Source of the DNA: DATLAN01 sp035527455
GTDB lineage: Bacteria; Planctomycetota; Planctomycetia; Pirellulales; Thermoguttaceae
NCBI GenBank assembly: GCA_035527455.1
Contig: DATLAN010000623.1
Coordinates: forward strand, 1 to 18,935
Length of the DNA: 18,935 nt
Direction of reading: 5' to 3'
Shown piece after piece: positions 8,006 to 14,721 of the stretch (positions within the stretch are counted from its first letter, which is position 1; every line of letters begins with the position of its first letter). The translations under genes and the position numbers were made by a program. The notes beneath the pieces are model-generated. The model did not search any database. It was not told the origin of the DNA and worked only from the letters and a program-made list of their open reading frames with translations.

Positions 8006-9724
8006 TTACACTTCCGCCACCGTCTCGCGCACCACTTCTTCGACCGTGGTCACGCCCGCGTACACTTTCTCCAGCCCGGAAACGCGCAACGCGTGCATGC
8101 CCGTCCGCAGTGCGGCGTCGCGGATCTGCTCGGTCGATCCTCCGCGAAGGATGACGTCGCGGACCTGGTCGTTGACCGACATGTACTCGAACAGTCCGAC
8201 GCGTCCCTTGAAGCCCGTATTGTTGCAGGCCGCGCAACCGCGCCCGCGGAAGAACTTCTTGTCGATCACGTCGTCGGGCGTCAGATCCAACTGCGAGAGC
8301 ATGTCGCCGCTGGGCATGGTCTGCTCTTTGCACTCTTTGCAGATCCGGCGGACCAGCCGCTGCGCCAGGACCGCTTCCAGCGTGGCGGTGATCAGAAACG
8401 GCGGAATGCCCATGTCCCGCAGCCGCGTCACCGTGCTGGGAGCGTCGTTGGTGTGCAGGGTGCTGAAGACCATGTGCCCGGTCAACGACGCCTGCACGGC
8501 AATCTCGGCCGTCTCCAGATCGCGGATCTCGCCCACCAGGATCTTGTCCGGATCCTGCCGCAGGATGGAGCGCAGACATTGGGCGAACGTGTTGCCGATC
8601 GCCGCGTCGATGGGTATCTGGATGATGCCGTCGATGTCGTACTCGACCGGGTCCTCGGTGGTGATCAGCTTGTCGGCGATCGCGTTCAACTCGTTCAGCG
8701 CACCGTAGAGCGTCGTCGTCTTGCCCGATCCGGTCGGACCGGTGACCAGCACGATTCCGTTGGGCTTGCGGATCGTCTCGCGGAAAACGGCCAGGATGCC
8801 CGTGTCCATGCCCACCACGCCCAGGTCGAGCATCACCACCGAACGGTCGAGGATCCGCATCACCACGCTTTCGCCGAACATCGTCGGCAGCACGCTGATG
8901 CGCAAGTCGACCGGGTGCCCGCCCACCGTCAAGCGGATCCGCCCGTCCTGCGGCAACCGCCGTTCGGCGATGTCCAGGTCGGCCATCACCTTGATTCGGG
9001 TGGTGATCGCGAAAGCCAGGTGCCTCGGCGGCGGGACCATCTCGTACAGGATGCCGTCGGCCCGAATCCGGATCTTGAACTCGTTCTCGAACGGCTCGAA
9101 GTGCAAGTCGCTGGCGTGGTCCTTGATGGCCAACAGCAAGACCATGTTCAACAGCTTGCGAACGGGTGCACTGTCGGCCAGCGCCTCGATGCTGCTGAGG
9201 TCCACCACCCCGTCCTGCTCCAGCGCGCTGACCGCCCGGGCCAACTCCTCGTCCTGCTCCATGCCGGCGATCAGGGTCTCGACGCTTTCGCCCCCCGAGG
9301 CGTAATAACGGTCCAGCGCCTTGAGCAGGTCCCGCTCGGTGGTCACCATCGCCTTGATGTTGAACCCGAGAAAACTCCGCAACTCGTCGATGATCGACAG
9401 TTTCTGGGGATCGCACATCGCGATCGTCAGCGTCTCGTCTTCGAAACTGATCGGGATGATGCGATACAACAGGGCCATCGGCTCGGTCACGTAGGCCAGC
9501 ACGTCGGGCGGGATCACGAAGTCGGTGAGACTGATCACCGGCATGTTCATCTGCTCGGCCAGCGCCTGGACGAGCTGGTCCTCGCTGATCAGCCCCATGC
9601 TGATGGCGATCTGCCCGAACAACTCCCCCGGCCGCTGCTGCTGTTCGTCCAGCAGCATCTCCAACTGCTCGTCGCCGATGAATCCCAGGTCGACCAGGAT
9701 TTGACCGATACGCCGAATTGCCAT
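8006..9724 (-). CDS. gspE: GspE/PilB-type secretion/pilus assembly ATPase (adjacent to gspF)
   Basis: 572 aa with an ATG start; GGGAG of the adjoining repeat acts as ribosome site about 11 nt upstream. The N-terminal MshEN-like/T2SSE-N region runs about 1-140 (IGQILVDLGFI, FGQIAISMGLISEDQL), then the ATPase core. Core motifs: DLHFEPFE (206-213), Walker A GPTGSGKTT (329-337), Asp box TTEDPVEY (355-362), Walker B with DPDKILVGEIRDLE (391-404), His box TGHMVFSTLHTND. The zinc knuckle is C462-x2-C465 with C497-x2-C500. All catalytic motifs look canonical. It powers pseudopilus/pilus extension at the cytoplasmic face through GspF. Placed directly before gspF, it is the likeliest partner ATPase for it. 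Same length as the second paralogue (11072-12790) but clearly divergent, so an old duplication. Confidence 0.95.
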   Translation of the reverse strand: MAIRRIGQILVDLGFIGDEQLEMLLDEQQQRPGELFGQIAISMGLISEDQLVQALAEQMNMPVISLTDFVIPPDVLAYVTEPMALLYRIIPISFEDETLTIAMCDPQKLSIIDELRSFLGFNIKAMVTTERDLLKALDRYYASGGESVETLIAGMEQDEELARAVSALEQDGVVDLSSIEALADSAPVRKLLNMVLLLAIKDHASDLHFEPFENEFKIRIRADGILYEMVPPPRHLAFAITTRIKVMADLDIAERRLPQDGRIRLTVGGHPVDLRISVLPTMFGESVVMRILDRSVVMLDLGVVGMDTGILAVFRETIRKPNGIVLVTGPTGSGKTTTLYGALNELNAIADKLITTEDPVEYDIDGIIQIPIDAAIGNTFAQCLRSILRQDPDKILVGEIRDLETAEIAVQASLTGHMVFSTLHTNDAPSTVTRLRDMGIPPFLITATLEAVLAQRLVRRICKECKEQTMPSGDMLSQLDLTPDDVIDKKFFRGRGCAACNNTGFKGRVGLFEYMSVNDQVRDVILRGGSTEQIRDAALRTGMHALRVSGLEKVYAGVTTVEEVVRETVAEV

Positions 9725-9728
9725 CTTC

Positions 9729-9779
9729 GTGTTACTCCCGCCGTGTGTTACTCCCGCCGTGTGTTACTCCCGCCGTGTG
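9729..9779. repeat. Three perfect tandem copies of a 16-bp unit at the pilT/gspE junction
   Basis: The unit GTTACTCCCGCCGTGT starts at 9731, 9747 and 9763, with partial flanks from 9729 to 9779. On the coding (minus) strand each copy reads as a GGGAG ribosome-site-like motif followed by TAA. The first-read copy supplies the last pilT codons and its TAA (9764-9766), and the last one lies just before the gspE ATG (9724). Because 16 is one more than a multiple of three, the three TAAs fall in all three reading frames. Confidence 0.95.
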
Positions 9780-10909
9780 ACGGAAGGTCCCGTTGCCTTA
9801 TCAGCCGCCTGCGTCCCGTCTTCCTCCGATTCGAACATTCCCCGCTCGGCCGCCGCGATCTTGCCGGCCAGGTCCTCGGGATTGTTCGACCTGAAGAGCA
9901 CCTCCGTCTTCTCCACCAGGCCGTCCCGCCACAACTTGAACATGTGGTCGTCGAGCAACTGCATCCCCTGTTTGTGCCCGGTCTGGATCACCGACGTGAT
10001 GCGGTAGGTCTTGCTCTCTCGAATCAGGTTGGCCGTCGCCGAATTGACGATCAGCATCTCGTAGGCCGCCACCCGGCCGCCGCCGATCTTCGGCAACAAC
10101 GCCTGGGAAAGCACGCCGATCACCGCCGTGGACAACTGCGTGCGGATCTGTTCCTGCTGGCTGACGGGGAACACGTCGATGATCCGGTTGATCGTCCCCT
10201 GAGCGCCGGTCGTGTGCAGCGTGCCGAACACGATATGCCCCGTTTCGGCCGCGGTGATCGCCGTCTCGATCGTCTCCAGGTCGCGCAGCTCGCCCACCAT
10301 GATCACGTCGGGGTCCTGCCGCAACGCCCGGCGGATCGCCTCCGCAAAACTGGGAACGTCCACGCCAAGCTCTCGCTGATTGACCGTCGACATCTTGTGC
10401 ACGTGGTAGAATTCGATCGGGTCCTCGACCGTGATGATGTGATGGTCGAAGTTCTGGTTGATGTAGTCGATCATCGCCGCCAGCGTGGTCGTCTTGCCGG
10501 AGCCGGTCGGGCCGGTCACCAAGATCAGACCTCGCGGGCGTTCGCACAACTTGGCCAACACCGGCGGGGTTCCCAAGTCCTTGAAGTTCATCAAGTGGAC
10601 GGGAATCTGCCTCAACACCAAGCCCACGTTCCCGCGCTGCTTGAACACCGAAACGCGGAACCTGGCCATGTCGCCGAACGCGAATCCGAAGTCGGCCCCG
10701 CCCACCTCCTGCAACTCCTGCTGGCAACGCTCCGGCGTGATGCTCTTCATCAGGGCGACCGTGTCATCCGGCCCCAGGACTTTCGTCTCCAACTTCTTCA
10801 GGTGGCCATCCACCCGCAATACGGGGGGCTGGCCGACTGCCAGGTGCAAGTCGCTGGCCTTTCGGTTGACGACCGTTTGCAGAAGCTTATCGATGAGGAT
10901 CGTCGCCAT
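9764..10909 (-). CDS. pilT: Twitching-motility-type retraction ATPase PilT
   Basis: 381 aa with an ATG start; a purine-rich GGGAGAGAA lies 12 or more nt upstream. N-terminal PAS-like domain about 1-100 (KASDLHLAVGQPPVLRVDG). The ATPase core has Walker A GPTGSGKTT (133-141), Asp box TVEDPIEF (160-167), Walker B DVIMVGELRD (201-210) and His box TGHIVFGTLHT (223-233). A SATANLIRE segment at 290-298 matches the AIRNLIRE motif that separates PilT from PilB. No zinc cysteines are seen, as expected. About 30 residues of low-complexity polar tail extend beyond the usual ~345 aa; the final codons lie within the 16-bp repeat. The family depolymerises type IV pili. Sitting between two extension-type ATPase genes, it argues that this machine can retract, so pilus rather than pure secretion. 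Confidence 0.96.
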   Translation of the reverse strand: MATILIDKLLQTVVNRKASDLHLAVGQPPVLRVDGHLKKLETKVLGPDDTVALMKSITPERCQQELQEVGGADFGFAFGDMARFRVSVFKQRGNVGLVLRQIPVHLMNFKDLGTPPVLAKLCERPRGLILVTGPTGSGKTTTLAAMIDYINQNFDHHIITVEDPIEFYHVHKMSTVNQRELGVDVPSFAEAIRRALRQDPDVIMVGELRDLETIETAITAAETGHIVFGTLHTTGAQGTINRIIDVFPVSQQEQIRTQLSTAVIGVLSQALLPKIGGGRVAAYEMLIVNSATANLIRESKTYRITSVIQTGHKQGMQLLDDHMFKLWRDGLVEKTEVLFRSNNPEDLAGKIAAAERGMFESEEDGTQAADKATGPSVTRRE

Positions 10910-11012
10910 CTTCAGATTCTCTCCCGCCGGGCGTACCCGGCCTCGGGAACCCGGGCCAGGCCGTCTCTTCTGTTGTCTGTTCCGGTGGACCTTCTACCCG
11001 AAGTCCGTAACG

Positions 11013-11040
11013 ATTATTCGCAAGTTCTCGGAAACCTCAA
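11013..11040 (-). promoter_or_regulatory. Possible internal promoter for pilT and downstream genes
   Basis: In the 162-bp gap before pilT the minus strand reads TTGAGG (11040-11035), 16 bases, then AATAAT (11018-11013). That is 4/6 and 5/6 against the sigma70 consensus. The stretch is visibly AT-rich relative to its surroundings. Weak, sequence-only evidence. Confidence 0.3.
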
Positions 11041-11052
11041 GTAATTTTTCCA

Positions 11053-11071
11053 GCAAGCGAACGAGGCTTGC
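11053..11071 (-). other. Hairpin directly after the gspE paralogue stop codon
   Basis: GCAAGC (11053-11058) and GCTTGC (11066-11071) pair around a 7-nt loop; on the minus strand the stem starts right after the TAG (11072-11074). It is followed by GGAAAAATTAC, an A-tract rather than a T-tract, so it is not an intrinsic terminator for this operon. It may mark an mRNA processing or attenuation point before pilT. Confidence 0.45.
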
Positions 11072-12790
11072 CTATTCGTCTTCGGATCTCTTGGCTACCC
11101 GGTATACCTCTTCGAGGGTGGTTACGCCCCGCAGGACCTTGTCGATCGCGTCCTGGTAGAGCGTCGTCATTCCCTCGGCAATGGCGGTCCTTCGATACTG
11201 TTCCGTAGAGACTTTCTGGAACGTCAGTTCGCGGATCCTCGAGGACATCAACAACAACTCGAAGATCGCGATTCGTCCCCGGTAGCCACTGCCTTGGCAG
11301 CTCCCGCATCCCCGGCCGACTGCAAAAGTTGGGTTTTTGGCCATTGCGGGGGTAATTCCTGCGCCGTCCAGCATCGGCTGACTTGGCGTGAAGGTCTCCT
11401 TGCACTTCTGGCAAACCACGCGGACGAGACGTTGCGCCATGATCGCCACGACGCTGCTGCAGACCAAATAAGCGGGGACCCCCATGTCGATCAAACGTGT
11501 AATAGCACCTGACGCATCGTTCGTATGTAGTGTACTGAAAACCAAGTGTCCAGTCAAAGATGCTTGAATACCCATTTGCGCAGTTTCCAAATCCCGCATT
11601 TCCCCTACCAGGATAATGTTCGGCGCTTGACGCAACATCGCCCGAATCACCCGCGCAAAGTCCAACCCGATGCTGTGCTTGATCTCCACCTGGTTTACCC
11701 CCGGAAGGTAATACTCCACGGGGTCTTCGGCCGTAATAATCTTCTTATCCGGCGTATTCAGCTCATTCAGCGCCGCATAGAGCGACGTGGTCTTGCCCGA
11801 TCCGGTTGGCCCGGTCACCAGGATAATCCCGTTGGGCCGCTGGATCAGGTTCTTGAACTTCCGGTAATCCTCCTCCGCAAACCCCAGCTCCCGCAAACCG
11901 ACCTTGATGTTGTCCTTATCCAGGATCCGCATCACCACCGACTGACCATGATTGGTCGGGATGACGCTGACCCGCAGATCCAGTTCCTTGTCTCCGACGG
12001 TCACCTTGATCCGGCCGTCCTGAGTTCGCCGCCGCTCGGCGATGTCGAGTTTTGCGAGAATCTTTATGCGCGACAGGAGGGCTCCAAGCAACCGCCTGGG
12101 GGGGCTATCGCGTTCGACCAATATGCCGTCGATCCGATAACGGACACGAATTCTGTCCTCGAACGGCTCGATGTGGATGTCGGAAGCCCGGAGCTGGGCC
12201 GCCTCGGTAATGACCATCTGGACCAATCGGACGATCGGGGCGCTGCTCTCGTCGATATCCTCGTCGCCCGCCACCAAGTCCTCTTCGGTCTCGGTGAAGT
12301 CGATCGCCGTATCGGTGAACTCCTGCAGCATCGAGTCGGCACTCTCGCCGACCGTCTGGCCATAGTAGCGGTTGATGGCCTCCAGAATACTCTCGCGGGG
12401 GGCCAACGCGATCTCGATCCGGCGGTTCAGAATGAAACGCAGCTTCTCGATCGTCTCGAAATCCAGCGGATCGCTGACGATCACCGTCAGTTCGCCGTCG
12501 CTCTCCGTCAGGGGAAGGACGGCATTTTCTCGGGCGACCGATTCGGGGACCAGTTCCACGATGGCAGGGGGGATCACGACTTCCGCCAGATTCACGTAGT
12601 CCCGCCCGTGTTGCTCGGCCATCGCCCGTATCACGTCCTCGCCGGAGGCGTATCCGAGTTGGCTGAGGGTCTCCGGGAGCTTCCTGCCCGTCTTATCGGA
12701 CATCTCCAGCGCTTCCTGCAACTGCTCGGGGCTGATGATGCTCTGGCGGATCAGAATCTCCGTATAATCGACTTTTCGTTTTGCGGCCAT
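11072..12790 (-). CDS. gspE: Second GspE/PilB-type ATPase, first gene of the operon
   Basis: 572 aa with an ATG start; CGGAG about 8 nt upstream. N-terminal MshEN-like domains (about 1-145), an acidic linker (158-182, many E/D), then the core: DIHIEPFE (204-211), Walker A GPTGSGKTT (327-335), Asp box TAEDPVEY (353-360), Walker B NIILVGEMRDLE (391-402), His box TGHLVFSTLHTND. Zinc cysteines are C460/C463 and C495/C498. Where most relatives have RQDPD before the Walker B strand, this reads RQAPN, losing both aspartates; the catalytic glutamate (GE) is kept. The segment around 11440-11790 is richer in A/T than its paralogue. It drives pilus or pseudopilus extension; whether it serves the same filament as the 8006-9724 ATPase or another is unknown. 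gspE and pilB cannot be told apart here. Confidence 0.94.
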   Translation of the reverse strand: MAAKRKVDYTEILIRQSIISPEQLQEALEMSDKTGRKLPETLSQLGYASGEDVIRAMAEQHGRDYVNLAEVVIPPAIVELVPESVARENAVLPLTESDGELTVIVSDPLDFETIEKLRFILNRRIEIALAPRESILEAINRYYGQTVGESADSMLQEFTDTAIDFTETEEDLVAGDEDIDESSAPIVRLVQMVITEAAQLRASDIHIEPFEDRIRVRYRIDGILVERDSPPRRLLGALLSRIKILAKLDIAERRRTQDGRIKVTVGDKELDLRVSVIPTNHGQSVVMRILDKDNIKVGLRELGFAEEDYRKFKNLIQRPNGIILVTGPTGSGKTTSLYAALNELNTPDKKIITAEDPVEYYLPGVNQVEIKHSIGLDFARVIRAMLRQAPNIILVGEMRDLETAQMGIQASLTGHLVFSTLHTNDASGAITRLIDMGVPAYLVCSSVVAIMAQRLVRVVCQKCKETFTPSQPMLDGAGITPAMAKNPTFAVGRGCGSCQGSGYRGRIAIFELLLMSSRIRELTFQKVSTEQYRRTAIAEGMTTLYQDAIDKVLRGVTTLEEVYRVAKRSEDE

Positions 12791-12883
12791 CAGCGGCTCC
12801 GGGGTGCATCTTGGGGAGTGGCTTGGCGACAGCGACCAGCAGATAGAAGTCCAGGCGAATGCCCCACCCCATCTCGTGCAAAA

Positions 12884-12898
12884 GGGACTAACAGTCCC
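12884..12898 (-). promoter_or_regulatory. Perfect 6-bp hairpin at the predicted 5' end of the operon mRNA
   Basis: GGGACT (12884-12889) and AGTCCC (12893-12898) flank AAC. It lies about 10 bp downstream of the predicted -10 on the minus strand, so it would sit at the very 5' end of the transcript, or serve as an operator. Role unproven. Confidence 0.4.
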
Positions 12899-12907
12899 AC
12901 AATTCCT

Positions 12908-12936
12908 AGACTACCGGCACAAAAGTATGTTGTCAA
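12908..12936 (-). promoter_or_regulatory. Candidate sigma70 promoter of the secretion/pilus operon
   Basis: On the minus strand, a perfect TTGACA (12936-12931), 17-bp spacer, then TAGTCT (12913-12908), which keeps the key T1, A2 and T6 of the -10. It would start transcription near 12900, leaving a leader of about 110 nt before the ATG at 12790. Confidence 0.45.
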
Positions 12937-13064
12937 CCGTCGTCCGGCTCGCCCGATCCTGGTCCGCAGTCAGACATGAAACAATGGGCACGGCACCCAA
13001 CAAGGCAGCATTGACAAAACGCTGGGCAGCCCCTCGTTGGGAGGGCTTTGCCTGCCGGTCTGCA

Positions 13065-13093
13065 TTGACAGGCGAGCCCGGTGTCGGCATAAT
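13065..13093 (+). promoter_or_regulatory. Strong candidate sigma70 promoter of the outer-membrane barrel gene
   Basis: TTGACA (13065-13070), a 17-bp spacer, then CATAAT (13088-13093): 6/6 and 5/6 matches at ideal spacing. The -10 is enclosed by the inverted pair GTCGG (13083-13087) and CCGAC (13095-13099), which could be an operator. The leader to the ATG at 13223 would be about 120 nt and contains a GCGAGC/GCTCGC stem (13110-13129). Confidence 0.6.
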
Positions 13094-13222
13094 CCCGACC
13101 TGCCGCCACGCGAGCACCGCGACGCTCGCCTGCCCCTTTTCAGATTGCGATTCCGCAGTGTTCCATCCGGCTTTGCCTGCCGCGGTTTTCGGTGACTCCC
13201 CGTTGAAGCGGAGGGACCCGAC

Positions 13223-14002
13223 ATGACCCGCGAAAAGACCTTCCTTCTCGCAGGGCTTGTTCTGGCCCTATCGGTCTGGCAGCCGATCTACCGCGGGCCC
13301 GCTGTTTCAGAAGAAACCTATTTCCCAAGTCGAACGCTGAACGGTTGGCGGCATCTCGGCCGTCCGCTTCAGCGGGAAAGCTGGATGTATCGGCCGCTGA
13401 GCGCCGGGTGGTTCATGGGCACGGTGCAGGGCAGCCCGCTGATCGACGATTGGGTCGGTGAGAAACAGGGGTTCTTCGGCGGCTATCGTCTGGGCTGGGA
13501 TGAGAACCTCTATTGGGGCGGCGAAATGCGGTTCGCGTTCGGCTCCGTCGAGCTGTCCGACAGCCAACGGGCCAAAGACGCCCAACTGGCCGCCGACACC
13601 GCGGCCGGCCACCAGGCCGGCGACCCCTGGCTACAGAGGTTCGACGGCCGCCGCGACGCCGATCTGTTTCTCTGGGACCTCGACGTGCTCTATTACCCTT
13701 GGGGAGATACCGAGTGGCGGCCCTATTTTCTGCTTGGGGCGGGCACCGCTCGGATCCGCTTCATCGACCGGCTCTCGGTCCACTACGACAAGGTCATGTT
13801 CGCCGTGCCGCTGGCGATCGGCGTGAAGTACCGCTGCAACGACTGGCTGGCCCTACGGTTCGAGCTGGCTGATACCATGGCCTTCGGCGGCGGCAGGCTG
13901 GAAACGGTGCACAATTTCTCCGTCACCGGCGGCGCGGAAGTTCGCTTCGGCGGTTCCCGCAGGGCCTATTGGCCGTGGAATCCGGGGCGACATTACTGGT
14001 AG
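13223..14002 (+). CDS. Small outer-membrane beta-barrel protein with signal peptide
   Basis: 259 aa with an ATG start; GGAGGG about 7 nt upstream. Residues 1-29 form a signal peptide: basic MTREK, then a hydrophobic core FLLAGLVLALSVW. The mature part alternates aromatic/hydrophobic and polar residues in strand-like segments: AGWFMGTVQG (61-70), GFFGGYRLGWD (83-93), YWGGEMRFAFGSVEL (97-111), FLWDLDVLYYPWG (149-161), RPYFLLGAGTARIRFI (166-181), VMFAVPLAIGVKYR (191-204), LALRFELADTMAFG (209-222), FSVTGGAEVRFGG (232-244). Eight such strands fit an OmpA/OmpW-type eight-stranded barrel. The C-terminus ends in Trp, as many outer-membrane barrels end in an aromatic. An insert at about 112-146 is polar and likely an extracellular loop. 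Function (pore, adhesion, structural) cannot be told. It has its own promoter and is divergent from the secretion operon. Confidence 0.8.
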   Translation: MTREKTFLLAGLVLALSVWQPIYRGPAVSEETYFPSRTLNGWRHLGRPLQRESWMYRPLSAGWFMGTVQGSPLIDDWVGEKQGFFGGYRLGWDENLYWGGEMRFAFGSVELSDSQRAKDAQLAADTAAGHQAGDPWLQRFDGRRDADLFLWDLDVLYYPWGDTEWRPYFLLGAGTARIRFIDRLSVHYDKVMFAVPLAIGVKYRCNDWLALRFELADTMAFGGGRLETVHNFSVTGGAEVRFGGSRRAYWPWNPGRHYW

Positions 14003-14005
14003 GGC

Positions 14006-14677
14006 TTATTCCGTCACCAGCCCTTCGCGGATCGCCAGCCGGATCAGCTTGGGGAGCTTGTGAATGCCCAGTTTCATCATCATCCGCCATCGGTGATTGT
14101 CCACGGTGCTGGGCGATAATTGCAGGCGCTCGGCACACTCCCGGACCGTGAGGCCGTCGGACAGCAGGGACAGGACCTGGGATTCCCGACGCGAAAGGCT
14201 TGCCACGGTCGCCGTGCCGTTGGGCGGCTGGAAACGAAATCGACCGTTGACCGGCACGAGGAACTTTTGGGCCTCCGGGCAGAAGGACGGCCTGCCGGCG
14301 GCCACTTGCCGGACCGCTTCGGCAAGCTGGTCGAACGACGCGTCCTTCGTCCAATAGCCGTACCCGCCGGCTGCCACCAGGGTACAAAGCAGGACGGGGC
14401 GAACCGTGTCGTCCACCAGCAGCCAACGGGACGACCGGTTTCCGACGAGGATCGCCCCGAGGTCCACGAGCGATCGCCTGCCGGAAGGTCCGAGACTCAA
14501 CAGCACGACGTCGGGGACAGACTCCTGAACGATTCGGCCCGTTTGGGCCAACTCCCCTGCCGCCACGTCCATTTCGCCGAGAACACGGAACAGCCCCTCC
14601 AGCGCCTCGCGAAGAAGCCGCTGGTCCGAGACGATCAGCAATCGTGGCTTGGTATCAGATTGGGTGCTTTCGTTCAT
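14006..14677 (-). CDS. LuxR/NarL-family regulator with degenerate (phosphorylation-dead) receiver domain
   Basis: 223 aa from ATG at 14677; an in-frame TTG two codons upstream (14683) is possible but less likely. The N-terminal receiver-like domain (about 11-128) has the fold cues LLIVSDQRLLREALEGLF, PDVVLLSLGPSG and GYGYWTKDAS. The acidic pair is reduced to S17-D18 and the phospho-acceptor position is Ser61; the conserved Lys (K111) remains. The C-terminal LuxR HTH (about 160-220: LSRRESQVLSLLSDGLTVRECAERLQLSPSTVDNH) is intact. It is therefore a DNA-binding protein probably controlled by something other than a histidine kinase. No partner kinase is visible. It has no clear Shine-Dalgarno. 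Its 3' end lies 3 bp from that of the barrel gene. Confidence 0.88.
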   Translation of the reverse strand: MNESTQSDTKPRLLIVSDQRLLREALEGLFRVLGEMDVAAGELAQTGRIVQESVPDVVLLSLGPSGRRSLVDLGAILVGNRSSRWLLVDDTVRPVLLCTLVAAGGYGYWTKDASFDQLAEAVRQVAAGRPSFCPEAQKFLVPVNGRFRFQPPNGTATVASLSRRESQVLSLLSDGLTVRECAERLQLSPSTVDNHRWRMMMKLGIHKLPKLIRLAIREGLVTE

Positions 14678-14684
14678 GGACAAA

Positions 14685-14690
14685 AGTATA
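14685..14690 (-). promoter_or_regulatory. -10-like TATACT next to the regulator's ATG
   Basis: TATACT (5/6 to consensus) on the minus strand ends 7 bp before the ATG at 14677. A start 6-8 bp downstream would give a leaderless or nearly leaderless mRNA, in line with the missing Shine-Dalgarno. No good -35 is found at 16-18 bp; that position lies inside the dyad. Confidence 0.45.
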
Positions 14691-14697
14691 CAAGACG

Positions 14698-14721
14698 GGT
14701 GTGACAGCTAGTTGTCACACC
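14698..14721. promoter_or_regulatory. 24-bp dyad, likely operator upstream of the regulator gene
   Basis: Arms GGTGTGACA (14698-14706) and TGTCACACC (14713-14721) match perfectly over 9 bp. The 6-bp centre GCTAGT is itself symmetric except for its outer pair, so 11 of 12 pairs match. It starts 21 bp before the ATG and covers the position a -35 would occupy. Symmetric half-sites suggest a dimeric DNA-binding protein, perhaps the regulator itself. Confidence 0.7.

Larger units (their letters stand above)
12791..13222. other. Divergent control region between secretion/pilus operon and barrel gene
   Basis: 432 bp without a convincing gene. It holds a minus-strand promoter (12908-12936), a plus-strand promoter (13065-13093), a small perfect hairpin (12884-12898), several short inverted repeats around 13069-13132, and a 14-bp direct repeat GGCTTTGCCTGCCG at 13044-13057 and 13169-13182. 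Confidence 0.6.

Noticed and set aside
3238..11044. Long open frames on the plus strand opposite the secretion operon (for example 3238-5724, 6225-7976, 7976-11044)
   Set aside because: They are antisense to genes with clear family motifs, lack recognisable domains, are rich in H/R/D/Q as expected from reading GC-rich codons backwards, and lack ribosome sites.
11053..11071. Hairpin as an intrinsic terminator of the first ATPase gene
   Set aside because: On the transcribed strand it is followed by A residues, not U, and pilT follows on the same strand.
13011..13039. Second plus-strand promoter with TTGACA at 13011-13016
   Set aside because: At 17 bp spacing the -10 position reads TCGTTG, a poor match.
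14698..14721. CRP/FNR binding site
   Set aside because: CRP sites have TGTGA-N6-TCACA; here the spacing between those pentamers is 10, so a different dimeric regulator is likelier.
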